Source: Prosthecobacter sp. (GTDB lineage Bacteria > Verrucomicrobiota > Verrucomicrobiia > Verrucomicrobiales > Verrucomicrobiaceae). Taken from it: a stretch of 64,000 nt of DNA. Where the stretch lies: assembly GCF_020439865.1 (NCBI RefSeq), contig NZ_JAGRPF010000135.1, forward strand, positions 1 through 64,000, read 5' to 3'. The first letter of the stretch is position 1. Every line of letters begins with the position of its first letter. Positions 43,039-52,985 of the stretch are shown here, piece after piece. The notes under the pieces are model-generated. The model was not told the origin of the DNA. It worked only from the letters and a program-made list of their open reading frames with translations, and did not search any database. Made by a program: the position numbers and the translations under genes.

Positions 43039-44964
43039 ATGATCCGCCTCGCAGTCTGTATCCTCGCCCTTTGCTCTTCGCTCTACGCTTCCTCGCAGCC
43101 GAACGTCGTCCTCTTTCTGGTCGATGACATGGGCTGGATGGACTGCGGCGTCCAGGGATCGCAGTATTATGAGACGCCAAACATCGACCGCTTTTCAAAG
43201 AGAGCGATGCGGTTCACGAATGCGTATGCGCAGCCTCTGTGTTCACCGACACGGGCGAGCATTTTGAGCGGGCAGTACACCGCCCGCCACGGCATCACCA
43301 CCGCTAGCGGACATCAGCCGCCGCAGCCGGAAGGGCATGTCTTTTTGAAGGACACAGCACCGCCAAATGCGCCGATGCTGCTGCCGGAGAGCAAAAACTA
43401 CCTCGAACCCTCGCAGATCACGCTGGCGGAGACGTTGAAGGGCGCGGGCTATCGCACCGCACATATTGGAAAGTGGCATGTCGGTCTCACACAGTCTTAC
43501 TGGCCGGAGCAGCAGGGGTTCGATGTCGCGTTCCATTGTCATCCTGATCCGGGTCCGCCCGGAGAGTATTTTTCGCCGTATGGCGTGGTGCCAGATGGCA
43601 GTCCGAATGCGAGGCAGCGGGTCGGCACGATCACGGATGGACCCGAACATGAATACATCGTCGATCGTCAGGCTGAGGAAGCGGTGAAGTTCATCGACGC
43701 GAGCAAAGGCGGACCGTTTTTCCTGAATCTGTGGTGCTACGGCGTTCACGGACCGTGGGGACACAAGGTGGAGTACACGAAGTACTTCGCCGAGAAAAAG
43801 GATCCGAGCGGGCGTCAGGGGAATCCTATCATGGCATCCATGTTAAAGAGCGTGGACGAGTGTTTCGGTCGCATCCTCGACGAACTCGACAAGCAGGGAG
43901 TCGCCGACAACACGATCATCATTTTTTATTCGGACAACGGCGGCAACACCCACAGCAACGTGCCCGGCTCCGGCAAAACCGAAGCGGCGGAGAAGTTCAA
44001 GAGCGAGTTCCTGGCAGACTGGCGCAAATGGGCGGGCGACCAGCCTCCAACAATGAACACGCCGCTGCGAGACGGCAAAGGCACGCTCTATGAGGGCGGC
44101 ACACGCGTGCCACTCATGTGGGCCTGGGCGGGAAAGATCCAGCTCGGCAGCTTGAGCGACGCGCTTGTGGGTCCTATCGACGTCTATCCGACGGTAATCG
44201 ACCTGCTCGGCATTGCGAAGCCGAAGGAGCAGAAGTTCGACGGCGTCAGCTACGCGAAAGTGCTCAAGGGTGAGGGAGAACTCAAACGCGCCGCCTACTT
44301 CAACTACCACCCGCATGCCGGACTGCACCGCGCCGGCGGCGTGTGGGTGCGCAGCGGCGACTTCAAGCTGCTGCGCTGGTTTGGCAATCCGGGGTCCCAT
44401 GAACTCTACAATCTGCGCGAGGACATCAGCGAAGCGAACGACCTCAGTGAAAAGATGCCCGACAAAGTGGCGGAACTTGAAGCGCTCATCGACGGCTTTC
44501 TCAAGGACACCGGTGCTCTCTATCCGCGCCCGAATCCGGCCTACAAACCGGTGGTGGCAAAGGCCAGGCCTGCAAACGCCGATCCGCTCGACAACTGGAA
44601 GGAGCGCGGCTGCAAGGCAACCGTCAGCGATGGCATCCTGACGATGAAGAGCACCGGAAAGCCCGCCGCCGCCTTCCTTGGCCACGGCATGGCGAAGATT
44701 AATGGCCCTGCGGTGGTGAAGCTGCGCGTGCGAAGCGAAGCCGGAGGTGAGGGCAAGATCGACTCGCTGCCCAACACATCCGCCAATCCAGATATCATCC
44801 ATTCTTCGCCACTGGAGGTGAAGGCGGGTGACTGGCAGGAATTGAACATCGAAATCAAGGACTCGGGGCCGTTGGGAACACTGCGCGTCTATCTTCCCGA
44901 CTCAGACATCGACTACATCGAAGTCGCGCCGAAAGGTGGGAAGGTGCAACGCTGGGACTTCTGA
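43039..44964 (+). CDS. Secreted sulfatase (FGly type)
   Basis: 641 residues with a signal peptide (MIRLAVCILALCSSLYASS). PNVVLFLVDDMGWMD is the metal-binding opening of type I sulfatases. The modification site is C68 in LCSPTRASILSG, the CxPxR motif whose cysteine becomes formylglycine. Other active-site elements are HIGKWHVG, FLNLWCYGVHGPWG and FYSDNGGNTH. Residues after about 510 form a separate beta-type module. The substrate is probably a sulphated polysaccharide, as is common in this phylum, but cannot be specified. It needs an anaerobic or aerobic formylglycine-generating enzyme not seen in the window. It is followed 18 bases later by a Dabb gene. Confidence 0.94.
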   Translation: MIRLAVCILALCSSLYASSQPNVVLFLVDDMGWMDCGVQGSQYYETPNIDRFSKRAMRFTNAYAQPLCSPTRASILSGQYTARHGITTASGHQPPQPEGHVFLKDTAPPNAPMLLPESKNYLEPSQITLAETLKGAGYRTAHIGKWHVGLTQSYWPEQQGFDVAFHCHPDPGPPGEYFSPYGVVPDGSPNARQRVGTITDGPEHEYIVDRQAEEAVKFIDASKGGPFFLNLWCYGVHGPWGHKVEYTKYFAEKKDPSGRQGNPIMASMLKSVDECFGRILDELDKQGVADNTIIIFYSDNGGNTHSNVPGSGKTEAAEKFKSEFLADWRKWAGDQPPTMNTPLRDGKGTLYEGGTRVPLMWAWAGKIQLGSLSDALVGPIDVYPTVIDLLGIAKPKEQKFDGVSYAKVLKGEGELKRAAYFNYHPHAGLHRAGGVWVRSGDFKLLRWFGNPGSHELYNLREDISEANDLSEKMPDKVAELEALIDGFLKDTGALYPRPNPAYKPVVAKARPANADPLDNWKERGCKATVSDGILTMKSTGKPAAAFLGHGMAKINGPAVVKLRVRSEAGGEGKIDSLPNTSANPDIIHSSPLEVKAGDWQELNIEIKDSGPLGTLRVYLPDSDIDYIEVAPKGGKVQRWDF

Positions 44965-44982
44965 GCACGTACGTGTGCCGCC

Positions 44983-45279
44983 ATGATCCGCCACACCGTC
45001 GTCTTCCGCCTCAAGCACGCTCCCGGTTCCGATGCCGAGCGTGATTTCCTCAAGGCCACCTGCGAACTTGCCCGAATTCACGGCGTGCAGAAGTTTGAGT
45101 GCCTGCGACAGACCAGTGCGAAGAATCCATACACCTTCGGTCTCTCGATGGAGTTCAATGACGCTGCTGCGTATGCATTTTACGACCAGCATCCCGATCA
45201 TGTCGCCTTCGTGCAAGGACGCTGGATTCCTGAAGTTGCCGAATTCATGGAGATCGATTACGCGCCGCATTCAGCGTGA
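44983..45279 (+). CDS. Dabb-family (stress-responsive alpha/beta barrel) protein
   Basis: 98 residues forming one ferredoxin-like Dabb domain: MIRHTVVFRLKHAPGS, then FLKATCELARIHGVQKFECLRQ, the strand FGLSMEFNDAAAYAFYDQHPDHVAFV and a closing strand. Dabb proteins are small dimeric barrels with roles ranging from polyketide cyclisation to stress response; in this phylum they often follow sulfatases or dehydrogenases. It probably shares a transcript with the sulfatase. The stop is part of a small hairpin with the convergent gene (CGTGAC at 45275 and GTCACG at 45285). Confidence 0.85.
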   Translation: MIRHTVVFRLKHAPGSDAERDFLKATCELARIHGVQKFECLRQTSAKNPYTFGLSMEFNDAAAYAFYDQHPDHVAFVQGRWIPEVAEFMEIDYAPHSA

Positions 45280-45285
45280 CAACCG

Positions 45286-48200
45286 TCACGACCAACGTGC
45301 GAACGCCTGCCACAGGCCGCCGACGCCGAGAGCGCCGAGGAGCCAGTAGAGCGCCTTCATCACCGGTTGCTCGGAAAACGGCACAAAAGCGCCGCGCCTG
45401 AGGCCATTGATCTCCTGCAAAAGCCTTCCGGCGGCGGAATCATCAACGAGCGGGGAATAGCGCTGCCGCACCTCGGCCACGGCCTTGCTGCGCAAGGATT
45501 CCGCCGCGCTGCGGACGCGGGCCGCACCGAGAATGACAAGCAAAATCACGATGGCGTAAACGATGATGAGCGCCGGCGGCCAGATCCACGAGTCAAAGCG
45601 GTTCATGCGCGCGACGATCAGCAGTGCGAGCACATAAAACGGGAAGAACGTGAGGCGGCCGACATCACGCGTCCAGTCGGCCACCATCTCAAGGTCGATG
45701 TAGTCACGCAGATTGTCCGCGTGCAGGTTGGATTTCTTGTAGGCGTTGAGCATGTCCTCCGGCCAGTCGCTGCGGCCGCGGTTGAACCACTGGATGAACA
45801 CGCGATTGAGCCAGAGCATGTCGACCACGAAGGCCGTGATCCACAGCAGCGCGGCGAGAGAAAGCTTGTCCAGCCACCCGTCGATGTTGCGCGCGTGATC
45901 TCCGCGAACGGGTGACAAGGGTTCACCCAGGAGCTGAAGAAGCTCATAGGCACCGAAAAACAGCAGCGCTGCCACAACGAGGGAGCGCGTGAGCCGGGCG
46001 GTGATCGAGTTGCTGAGCCGGTACTCGGACCACAACTGCTCTGGATGCACCACGCCTTCCTCTCCGTGACGTGTGGTCAGAACCGCGCCGGTTTCCCAGA
46101 AGAGAAACATGCTTTTCACCCAGTCGAGCAATGATCGCCGTGCCGGCGGTTCGACTGCCGCGCTTCCACGGCCAAAATAGGACGCACGCATTTCGTGGGA
46201 GCCTTCGGACAGCAGGGCGCAGGCTTTCGAAATGAGATGGAGTGTGAGCAGCACCGCCATGAGCCTGAAGGCCTCCGCCGGCCAGGCGCTGATGCCAGCA
46301 CCAAAGAACAGCGGCTCACCGCCCTTCCACTCAGGACAAGCCGACCACCACGTCTCGACCTTCCATGGAACAACGACCGCGAACACCGCAACGCTCACCG
46401 GTGATTTGGCGATCTTGCCGAGAACACGCTTCCAGTTTGTGCCCACTCGCCCGGCGCCAACGATGAGGCCGAGGCCGGGCAGCCAGCTCACCACCATCCA
46501 TCCCAGCCATGCGGTCACTAAAATGACCGCGATCCACCATGCCTGATAAGACCGCTCCTTGAGCTGCCACCAAGTGTGTGACTCAGGCTCCGGGTACAGG
46601 CCGGGAGTCTCCGCGGCCGAGGCAAAGGAAAGGTCGTGAGGCTCCTCGCGGCCGATTTCAAAGAGACGCACGGCACCGGCGTCGTACAACCGGTCGAACA
46701 AGTCCGGTTCGACTGTTTTTGTGGCTGCGAGCGTGGCCGCATACACCGAGGTTTGATAACTGTCGCGGAAGGGCAGCTTTCCCATCTGCCATCGATCCGC
46801 CAGCGTGACCCCATAAGGCGAGCCGACAATGAGATTGCGCGTCGTACGCAGTTCGTCCCGTTGCCAGAGCCACGCATCGAGATTGTTGGTGAAGAACTGA
46901 GTGTGCGGCAGACGCGGGCGCAAGGCGCGAAGGATCCACAGCTTGTCATACACATCACCACCGAGCACACCGACCGCCACGAGCCCTTTGTTTCCTTCGC
47001 GCGTCAGGCGCTGGTTCAGTTCCTCCAGTTGCGCGGCGAGGCGGCGCAGTGCATCCGCCTGGCTGACCCCGATGGGAACTTCATCCGGCGAATAATCCGA
47101 GCCACCGGAGGCATGGGGGCTTTTGTCTGGCGCACCTTGAGCCGTTTCGCTGCTGTAACGACCGTCGAGGCCGCGAGGGAAACTGATCCAGTGCCAGCGA
47201 ACATTGGGATCATTGAAATCATGTGATGAATCCCTGCCGGTGATCGCCTCCATGAAGGTGAGCGGAAGCTCGCGTCCATAGGAAGTGTCATGCTCAGAAA
47301 TGATGGCCACGTCACCGAGGTGATGAGCATTATCCGGTGTGTCGCGAAGCTCGAGCCCGCGACGTTGCAGTTCATCCACCAGGGCATGGGCCACATAATC
47401 GTCCGAAGCGAGGCTGCGAACAAACGGGCGCGATTGCGAGCCCTGCGGATCAAGCGCCTGTTTCATCAACCGGTCCACCCGGGCCTTGCTGGGGTCGGCC
47501 GGACCATCATCCGCACGTCCCGGCGGATTCTCCCCCGAGACACGCAGCAGCGCACGCGCGGAGGCGGTGGCCCAGGGGGAAATCATGCGCAGCGGTCCCT
47601 GCCACTGGTCTTTGCGCCACCCGGGTTCCGAAGCGGCCTCTCCGACGAAGTCGGCGAGTTTCTCCGTGGCATGCGGCCCGATGAGGGCAACTTCGATCTG
47701 CGCCGCATTGATCTCCTGTGTCTGCTCCACGCCGGCTTTCCGAGGATAACCATGAAGCAGACGGTGCAAGGCCGTGCGCAGATCTGAGAGGGGCGTCCCG
47801 CCGAGCGCATCACCGCGCACCCAGAGAACTCCCACCGCCACATACTGAGGACTGTTCACCGATGCGATGCGCGATGAAGACTTGAACCACTCAAACGCAA
47901 CGTCGAGAAACGCGGGCGGGCTCTCACCCGGCAATGGTGACGCTGGCGTCATCTGAGTGACACCGGATGAGTTCGATGGAGCTTCCATCGCCATCACCTG
48001 CAACGGCCATGGCGAAAGACGGCAGCATTCCAGACTCCCTGAACTCTCGGGCACATATCCCGATGAAGTCAGACCCGCCATCACCGCCGAGCGTGCGCGG
48101 CTGCGTTGCTCGACAGCCGCGATGTCTGTGCCCGGACGAATCAACACGGGCATGAGGAGCACGCGTACCGGTCTGGGAGGCGGCAACTTCTCGATCACGT

Positions 48201-48522
48201 TGAAACGGGCAAGCCGGTCACGCAGCTCGAGGAAAAAGCCCCAGGGCGAGTGCACCTGCACTTCGTTCACCGGATCAAACTCCGCCTTGTCCGGCTCCAC
48301 GAGCCTGGCACGGGCGAGTGCGTGCAGAGGATCTTCTCCTGGCGCCGCATTGAAACGATGCGTGTCTCCAGGAACGACCGATGTCGCTGAGCGCTCCACC
48401 GGACGACGCGGCACGAGCGGTTCGTAGTTCAGCAGCAGCACGCCCGCCAGAGCCGTGAGCACCGCCAGCGCCCCAGGCAACGGGATCGAGGAGAGGATGG
48501 TTTTCTTCGCGTCGTCAGACAT
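45286..48522 (-). CDS. Large membrane protein of unknown function with long extracytoplasmic domain
   Basis: 1078 residues that I do not recognise. An N-terminal membrane segment (about 14-32) is followed by about 650 soluble residues, presumably outside the membrane. These contain GLVAVGVLGGDVYDKLWILRAL and TQFFTNNLDAWLWQRDELRTTRNLIVGSPYG, a pattern like type I periplasmic-binding-protein folds. From about residue 690 there are eight or so hydrophobic segments (WWIAVILVTAWLGWMVVSWL, LTRSLVVAALLFFGAYELL, FFPFYVLALLIVARM, ALIIVYAIVILLVILGA) with large loops. The layout suggests a receptor-like or transport-linked protein. It stands alone between the Dabb gene (convergent) and the SWIB gene, 158 bases upstream. 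Confidence 0.75.
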   Translation of the reverse strand: MSDDAKKTILSSIPLPGALAVLTALAGVLLLNYEPLVPRRPVERSATSVVPGDTHRFNAAPGEDPLHALARARLVEPDKAEFDPVNEVQVHSPWGFFLELRDRLARFNVIEKLPPPRPVRVLLMPVLIRPGTDIAAVEQRSRARSAVMAGLTSSGYVPESSGSLECCRLSPWPLQVMAMEAPSNSSGVTQMTPASPLPGESPPAFLDVAFEWFKSSSRIASVNSPQYVAVGVLWVRGDALGGTPLSDLRTALHRLLHGYPRKAGVEQTQEINAAQIEVALIGPHATEKLADFVGEAASEPGWRKDQWQGPLRMISPWATASARALLRVSGENPPGRADDGPADPSKARVDRLMKQALDPQGSQSRPFVRSLASDDYVAHALVDELQRRGLELRDTPDNAHHLGDVAIISEHDTSYGRELPLTFMEAITGRDSSHDFNDPNVRWHWISFPRGLDGRYSSETAQGAPDKSPHASGGSDYSPDEVPIGVSQADALRRLAAQLEELNQRLTREGNKGLVAVGVLGGDVYDKLWILRALRPRLPHTQFFTNNLDAWLWQRDELRTTRNLIVGSPYGVTLADRWQMGKLPFRDSYQTSVYAATLAATKTVEPDLFDRLYDAGAVRLFEIGREEPHDLSFASAAETPGLYPEPESHTWWQLKERSYQAWWIAVILVTAWLGWMVVSWLPGLGLIVGAGRVGTNWKRVLGKIAKSPVSVAVFAVVVPWKVETWWSACPEWKGGEPLFFGAGISAWPAEAFRLMAVLLTLHLISKACALLSEGSHEMRASYFGRGSAAVEPPARRSLLDWVKSMFLFWETGAVLTTRHGEEGVVHPEQLWSEYRLSNSITARLTRSLVVAALLFFGAYELLQLLGEPLSPVRGDHARNIDGWLDKLSLAALLWITAFVVDMLWLNRVFIQWFNRGRSDWPEDMLNAYKKSNLHADNLRDYIDLEMVADWTRDVGRLTFFPFYVLALLIVARMNRFDSWIWPPALIIVYAIVILLVILGAARVRSAAESLRSKAVAEVRQRYSPLVDDSAAGRLLQEINGLRRGAFVPFSEQPVMKALYWLLGALGVGGLWQAFARWS

Positions 48523-48622
48523 GGGCTGGAGGAAGCTGAAACTGCCTCCGTGCTAAAGGGAACGGGACCAAAAGGCGAGAACAAAACCTTTCGTCCTTCG
48601 CGAAGCACTGAACGACAACGGC

Positions 48623-48660
48623 AAAAAAAGCGCCGCGTCCGGTCGGAACCGGACGCGGCG
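48623..48660 (-). terminator. Intrinsic terminator of the SWIB gene
   Basis: A 13-base perfect stem (CGCCGCGTCCGGT at 48631-48643 with ACCGGACGCGGCG at 48648-48660, loop CGGA) is followed on the minus strand by a T7 run at 48629-48623. It lies 20 bases beyond the SWIB stop codon. Confidence 0.9.
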
Positions 48661-48680
48661 TCGCAGAATTCAGGAATGAA

Positions 48681-48992
48681 TTAGGAGATGTGCTTGGAGA
48701 CCAGCTTGGTCATCTCAAACATCGTCACCGTCTTCTTGCCGCCGAACACCGCCTTCAGCGCGTCGTCCGCGTTGATGTTGCGCTTGTTCTTGGCGTCCTG
48801 GAGACCGTTCTTCTTGATGTAGTCCCACAGCTTCTTCGTGATCTGACCACGAGGAGCAGGCTTGGCACCGACGACGGCTCCGAGGATCGCGTCAGGTTGC
48901 ACCGGCTTCATGAGCGCAGGATTTGGTTTACGCTTTGCTTTCTTGGCAGCCTTCTTGGCTGCTGGTTTTGCTTTGGTTGCTTTCTTGGCCAT
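48681..48992 (-). CDS. SWIB/MDM2-domain protein with histone-H1-like basic tail
   Basis: 103 residues. Residues 1-26 are Lys/Ala-rich (AKKATKAKPAAKKAAKKAKR), like the tails of bacterial histone-H1-like proteins and chlamydial Hc1. Residues about 28-103 are a SWIB domain: PDAILGAVVGAKPAPRGQITKKLWDYIKKNGLQDA, INADDALKAVFGGKKTVTMFEM. SWIB proteins of this type occur in Chlamydiae, Verrucomicrobia and plants, and in Chlamydiae are fused to topoisomerase. A role in nucleoid organisation or transcription is likely but unproven. It has its own promoter and terminator and so is monocistronic. Confidence 0.93.
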   Translation of the reverse strand: MAKKATKAKPAAKKAAKKAKRKPNPALMKPVQPDAILGAVVGAKPAPRGQITKKLWDYIKKNGLQDAKNKRNINADDALKAVFGGKKTVTMFEMTKLVSKHIS

Positions 48993-49024
48993 AGTGTTGT
49001 TGGCGGCTGTTGCCGTGCGCGGAG

Positions 49025-49052
49025 GTTATGAGAGCGCCCCAAGGAGCGTCAA
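49025..49052 (-). promoter_or_regulatory. Promoter of the SWIB gene
   Basis: On the minus strand TTGACG (49052-49047) is followed after 16 bases by CATAAC (49030-49025). The -35 matches five and the -10 four consensus bases. Transcription would start about 25 bases before the ATG at 48992. Confidence 0.6.
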
Positions 49053-49353
49053 CGCAAATTTCATCAATATTTAGGCTTGTTTCCCTGCGTAAAACCGCTC
49101 TCCCCCCTTCGTAAACCCCAATTCGAAGTCGCCTTTTTGCAAAAGCCCGGTGCGCAGGCGATCGCCATAACTGTTCATAAACTTGGTGGGGGAAACTCAA
49201 CGCATCCTCCTGAAGTTTGAACAGAGCTGATCGGAAAATGAGAGCCTGGGCAGAATCTCATCACAGCATCTGCGGACAAAAAACTTGCACGACAAAGTTC
49301 CCGCCCGAGCCTTGCATCACATCGCCTGACCAACCCATGATGACAGGCGAGCC
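49053..49353. other. Intergenic stretch upstream of the receiver/phosphatase operon
   Basis: About 300 bases without a convincing gene. It is noticeably less GC-rich than the coding DNA near 49053-49200. No clear promoter pair, terminator or repeat was recognised; it must contain the promoter of the plus-strand signalling operon. Confidence 0.4.
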
Positions 49354-49368
49354 ATGGAGGAACCCGAA

Positions 49369-49599
49369 ATGGCCACACGCTCACCAGTGCCGTCAACCCA
49401 TCACCTCTCGCCGGGGATGATGACAAGTGAGACTGATGCGTGGCCGGTCTTCAAGCTGGACGTGGTGTGCCATCTGTCGCTGCCGCCGGAGGACCAGGAC
49501 ACTGCTGGCAAATTCAGCAACTGGTATGGCGATCGGCAGTACCTCGCGCTCGCCAACTGCACGCTCAAGGCTCGTCCTCTTCTTTCTGTCACTCCATGA
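49369..49599 (+). CDS. Small protein of unknown function coupled to the receiver-phosphatase gene
   Basis: 76 residues from the ATG at 49369, which has a rare good Shine-Dalgarno sequence (GGAGGA at 49356-49361). Alternative in-frame starts are the ATGs at 49354 and 49417. The stop overlaps the ATG of the next gene (ATGA at 49596-49599), strong evidence that it is translated. The N-terminal 20 residues are Ser/Thr/Pro-rich; the rest (AWPVFKLDVVCHLSLPPEDQ, FSNWYGDRQYLALANCTLK) contains two cysteines and looks like a small alpha/beta fold. I recognise no family. By position it could be a substrate, inhibitor or switch partner for the SpoIIE-type phosphatase (inference). Confidence 0.55.
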   Translation: MATRSPVPSTHHLSPGMMTSETDAWPVFKLDVVCHLSLPPEDQDTAGKFSNWYGDRQYLALANCTLKARPLLSVTP

Positions 49600-50984
49600 C
49601 TACGACCATGATCACTCCACCTCCAGGCACGAGCATTCTCATCGTCGAAGACAGCCCCACACAAGCGTTGAAACTCGCCCATGTGCTTGAGACAAACGGC
49701 CACCGAGTCACCACCGCACGCAACGGTCGTGAAGCGCTGACCATGCTCACCACGCAGATGCCGACACTCGTCATCACCGACATCAACATGCCGGAGATGG
49801 ACGGTTACGAACTCTGCCGCCGCATCAAGGACGACAGGCGACTGGGAGACCTGCCCGTCATACTTCTGACAGCGCTCTCTGATCCGAAGGACATTCTGCG
49901 TGGACTCGAATGCGGCGCGGACAACTTCATCGTCAAACCCTACGAGGAGGAGTTCCTGCTCTCGCGCATCCAGTACGTGCTCGCCAATCTCGAACTGCGC
50001 CACGCCTCGCAAGGGAAGCCGGTGACGGAGATCATCTTCGCCGGCCGCAAATACCAGCTTCACACCGGGCGCATCCACTCCATCGACCTGCTGCTCTCCA
50101 CGTATGAGACCGCCGTGCAGAAGAACCTCGAGCTGAGCAAGGCGAAGGAAAAGCTGGAGGAGCAGGCCGAGCAGTTGCGCGAGAAGAACGCCGAGATGGC
50201 GGCGGATCTCGAGATGGCGCGCGAGCTCCAGGCCGCGATTGTTCCGCGGCATTACCCGATGTTCCCTTCCCATGTGTCGCCGGAACGGAGCGCTCTTCAG
50301 TTTTGCCATCGCTACACCACCACGACCGAACTCGGCGGAGACTTCTTCGACATCCGCCCGCTTTCCGACACGCAGGCCGGCGTGCTGGTGTGCGATGTCA
50401 TGGGACATGGCGTGCGCGCCGCCCTCGTTGCCTCCATCCTGCGCGGCCTGACGGAGGAACTGACACCGATCGCCGAAGAACCCGGGCAGTTTTTCACGGA
50501 AATCAACCGCAGTCTCTGTGCCATCCTCAAACAGACCCCCACTCAGATGTTTGCCACTGCGTTTTATGCGGTCGTGGATCTTCAGAAGGGAGAGCTGCGT
50601 GTCGCAAGCGCCGGCCATCCTTCTGCGCTGCATGTGCGGCGCTCGGACAACTGCGTCGAACCCCTGATGGCCGAGGGGGATGAAGGCCCCGCACTCGGCA
50701 TTTTCGACACGGCGACTTATCAGACGTTCCGCCGCCCGACGTGTGCACGAGACATGGTGATGCTCTTCACCGACGGCCTCTACGAGGTCGAGCACACGGA
50801 CGGGAGCATTTTCGACAAAGAAGGTCTGCGCACCATCGTGGCCGGACTCTCAGAACAACCCACGCCACAGCTTTTCGACGAAATGCTTGTCAGGATCAAG
50901 CAGACCTCCGCCAGCGGGGACTTCGATGATGACATGTGCGTAGTGGCCGTGGATGTCGTGCGGCTGCTGCCTGAGACAACTTGA
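49596..50984 (+). CDS. Response regulator with SpoIIE-type PP2C phosphatase output (RsbU/RssB-like)
   Basis: 462 residues. Residues about 12-130 are a receiver: ILIVEDSPTQ, phospho-acceptor D62 in VITDINMPEMDG, and K114 in FIVKPYEE. A coiled-coil linker (NLELSKAKEKLEEQAEQLREK) follows. Residues about 210-460 are a PP2C phosphatase of the SpoIIE/RsbU class: ELQAAIVPR, GGDFFDI with the metal aspartate D249, VCDVMGHGVRAALVAS, ASAGHPSALH, LFTDGLYEVEH and GDFDDDMCVVAVD. Such proteins dephosphorylate STAS-type antagonists in partner-switching systems; no STAS or anti-sigma gene is adjacent. The start overlaps the small upstream gene, and the receiver-MBL gene begins three bases after the stop. Confidence 0.93.
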   Translation: MTTTMITPPPGTSILIVEDSPTQALKLAHVLETNGHRVTTARNGREALTMLTTQMPTLVITDINMPEMDGYELCRRIKDDRRLGDLPVILLTALSDPKDILRGLECGADNFIVKPYEEEFLLSRIQYVLANLELRHASQGKPVTEIIFAGRKYQLHTGRIHSIDLLLSTYETAVQKNLELSKAKEKLEEQAEQLREKNAEMAADLEMARELQAAIVPRHYPMFPSHVSPERSALQFCHRYTTTTELGGDFFDIRPLSDTQAGVLVCDVMGHGVRAALVASILRGLTEELTPIAEEPGQFFTEINRSLCAILKQTPTQMFATAFYAVVDLQKGELRVASAGHPSALHVRRSDNCVEPLMAEGDEGPALGIFDTATYQTFRRPTCARDMVMLFTDGLYEVEHTDGSIFDKEGLRTIVAGLSEQPTPQLFDEMLVRIKQTSASGDFDDDMCVVAVDVVRLLPETT

Positions 50985-50987
50985 TCC

Positions 50988-52325
<1,338 letters not shown>

Positions 52326-52337
52326 CTTTGACCACTC

Positions 52338-52985
52338 CTACATCTTGGCGCTGCTTTCAACCCATTGCACGGCGTAGCGGACGAGCGCAGCGCCATCAGT
52401 GATGCCGAGCTTTTCTTTGATGTGCGCACGATGGGCTTCGACGGTGCGCGCACTGATGCTCAACTGCGCGGCGATGTTCTTCGTCGCAACGCCCTTGCCG
52501 ACGAGTTCGAGGATTTCGAGCTCGCGGTCGGTGAGGGAGTCCATGCCGGTGGCCTTCGAGCGTGCCGCACCGGAGACCTGCTCGAGCATGCGGTCATTGA
52601 GTGTCGCACTCACGTAGAGACCACCGCCGATGACTTTGTGGATCGCCGTGACGAGGTGATCAGCTGCGGCTTCTTTCATCACATAGCCGCGGGCGCCGGC
52701 ACGCAGGGCACGCTCGCCATAGAGCGCCTCGTCGTGCATGGAGAGCACGAGGCACAGTGTGGCAGGATGCGCGGCACGGATGTCTTTGACGAGTTCGAGA
52801 CCGTTCTTGTCCGGGAGGGTCAGGTCGATGACAACCAAGTCGGGCTTGAGCCTACCAACGACTTCCAGTCCCTCACGGGCGCTTCCGGCCTCCCCAATGA
52901 CCTCCAGACCGTCCTCGGCACGGATCAACTGCGCGAGGCCGTGACGCATGATCGGGTGGTCGTCGACAAGGACGAGACGCTTCAC
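52338..52985 (-). CDS. NarL/FixJ-family response regulator
   Basis: 215 residues from the GTG at 52985, chosen because it overlaps the stop of the kinase gene (GTGA) and directly precedes KRLVLVDDHPIMRHG. The receiver has the phospho-aspartate in LVVIDLTLPDKNGLE and the lysine in GYVMKEAAADH. The C-terminal LuxR-type helix-turn-helix is LTDRELEILELVGKGVATKNIAAQLSISARTVEAHRAHIKEKLG. It is cotranscribed with the PAS histidine kinase, its probable partner, and the universal stress protein gene at the head of the operon. Confidence 0.94.
   Translation of the reverse strand: MKRLVLVDDHPIMRHGLAQLIRAEDGLEVIGEAGSAREGLEVVGRLKPDLVVIDLTLPDKNGLELVKDIRAAHPATLCLVLSMHDEALYGERALRAGARGYVMKEAAADHLVTAIHKVIGGGLYVSATLNDRMLEQVSGAARSKATGMDSLTDRELEILELVGKGVATKNIAAQLSISARTVEAHRAHIKEKLGITDGAALVRYAVQWVESSAKM

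Noticed and set aside
42263-43042. Plus-strand open frame opposite the NCS2 permease
   Set aside because: Its Gln/His/Arg-rich composition is typical of the antisense of a membrane-protein gene, with no family match.
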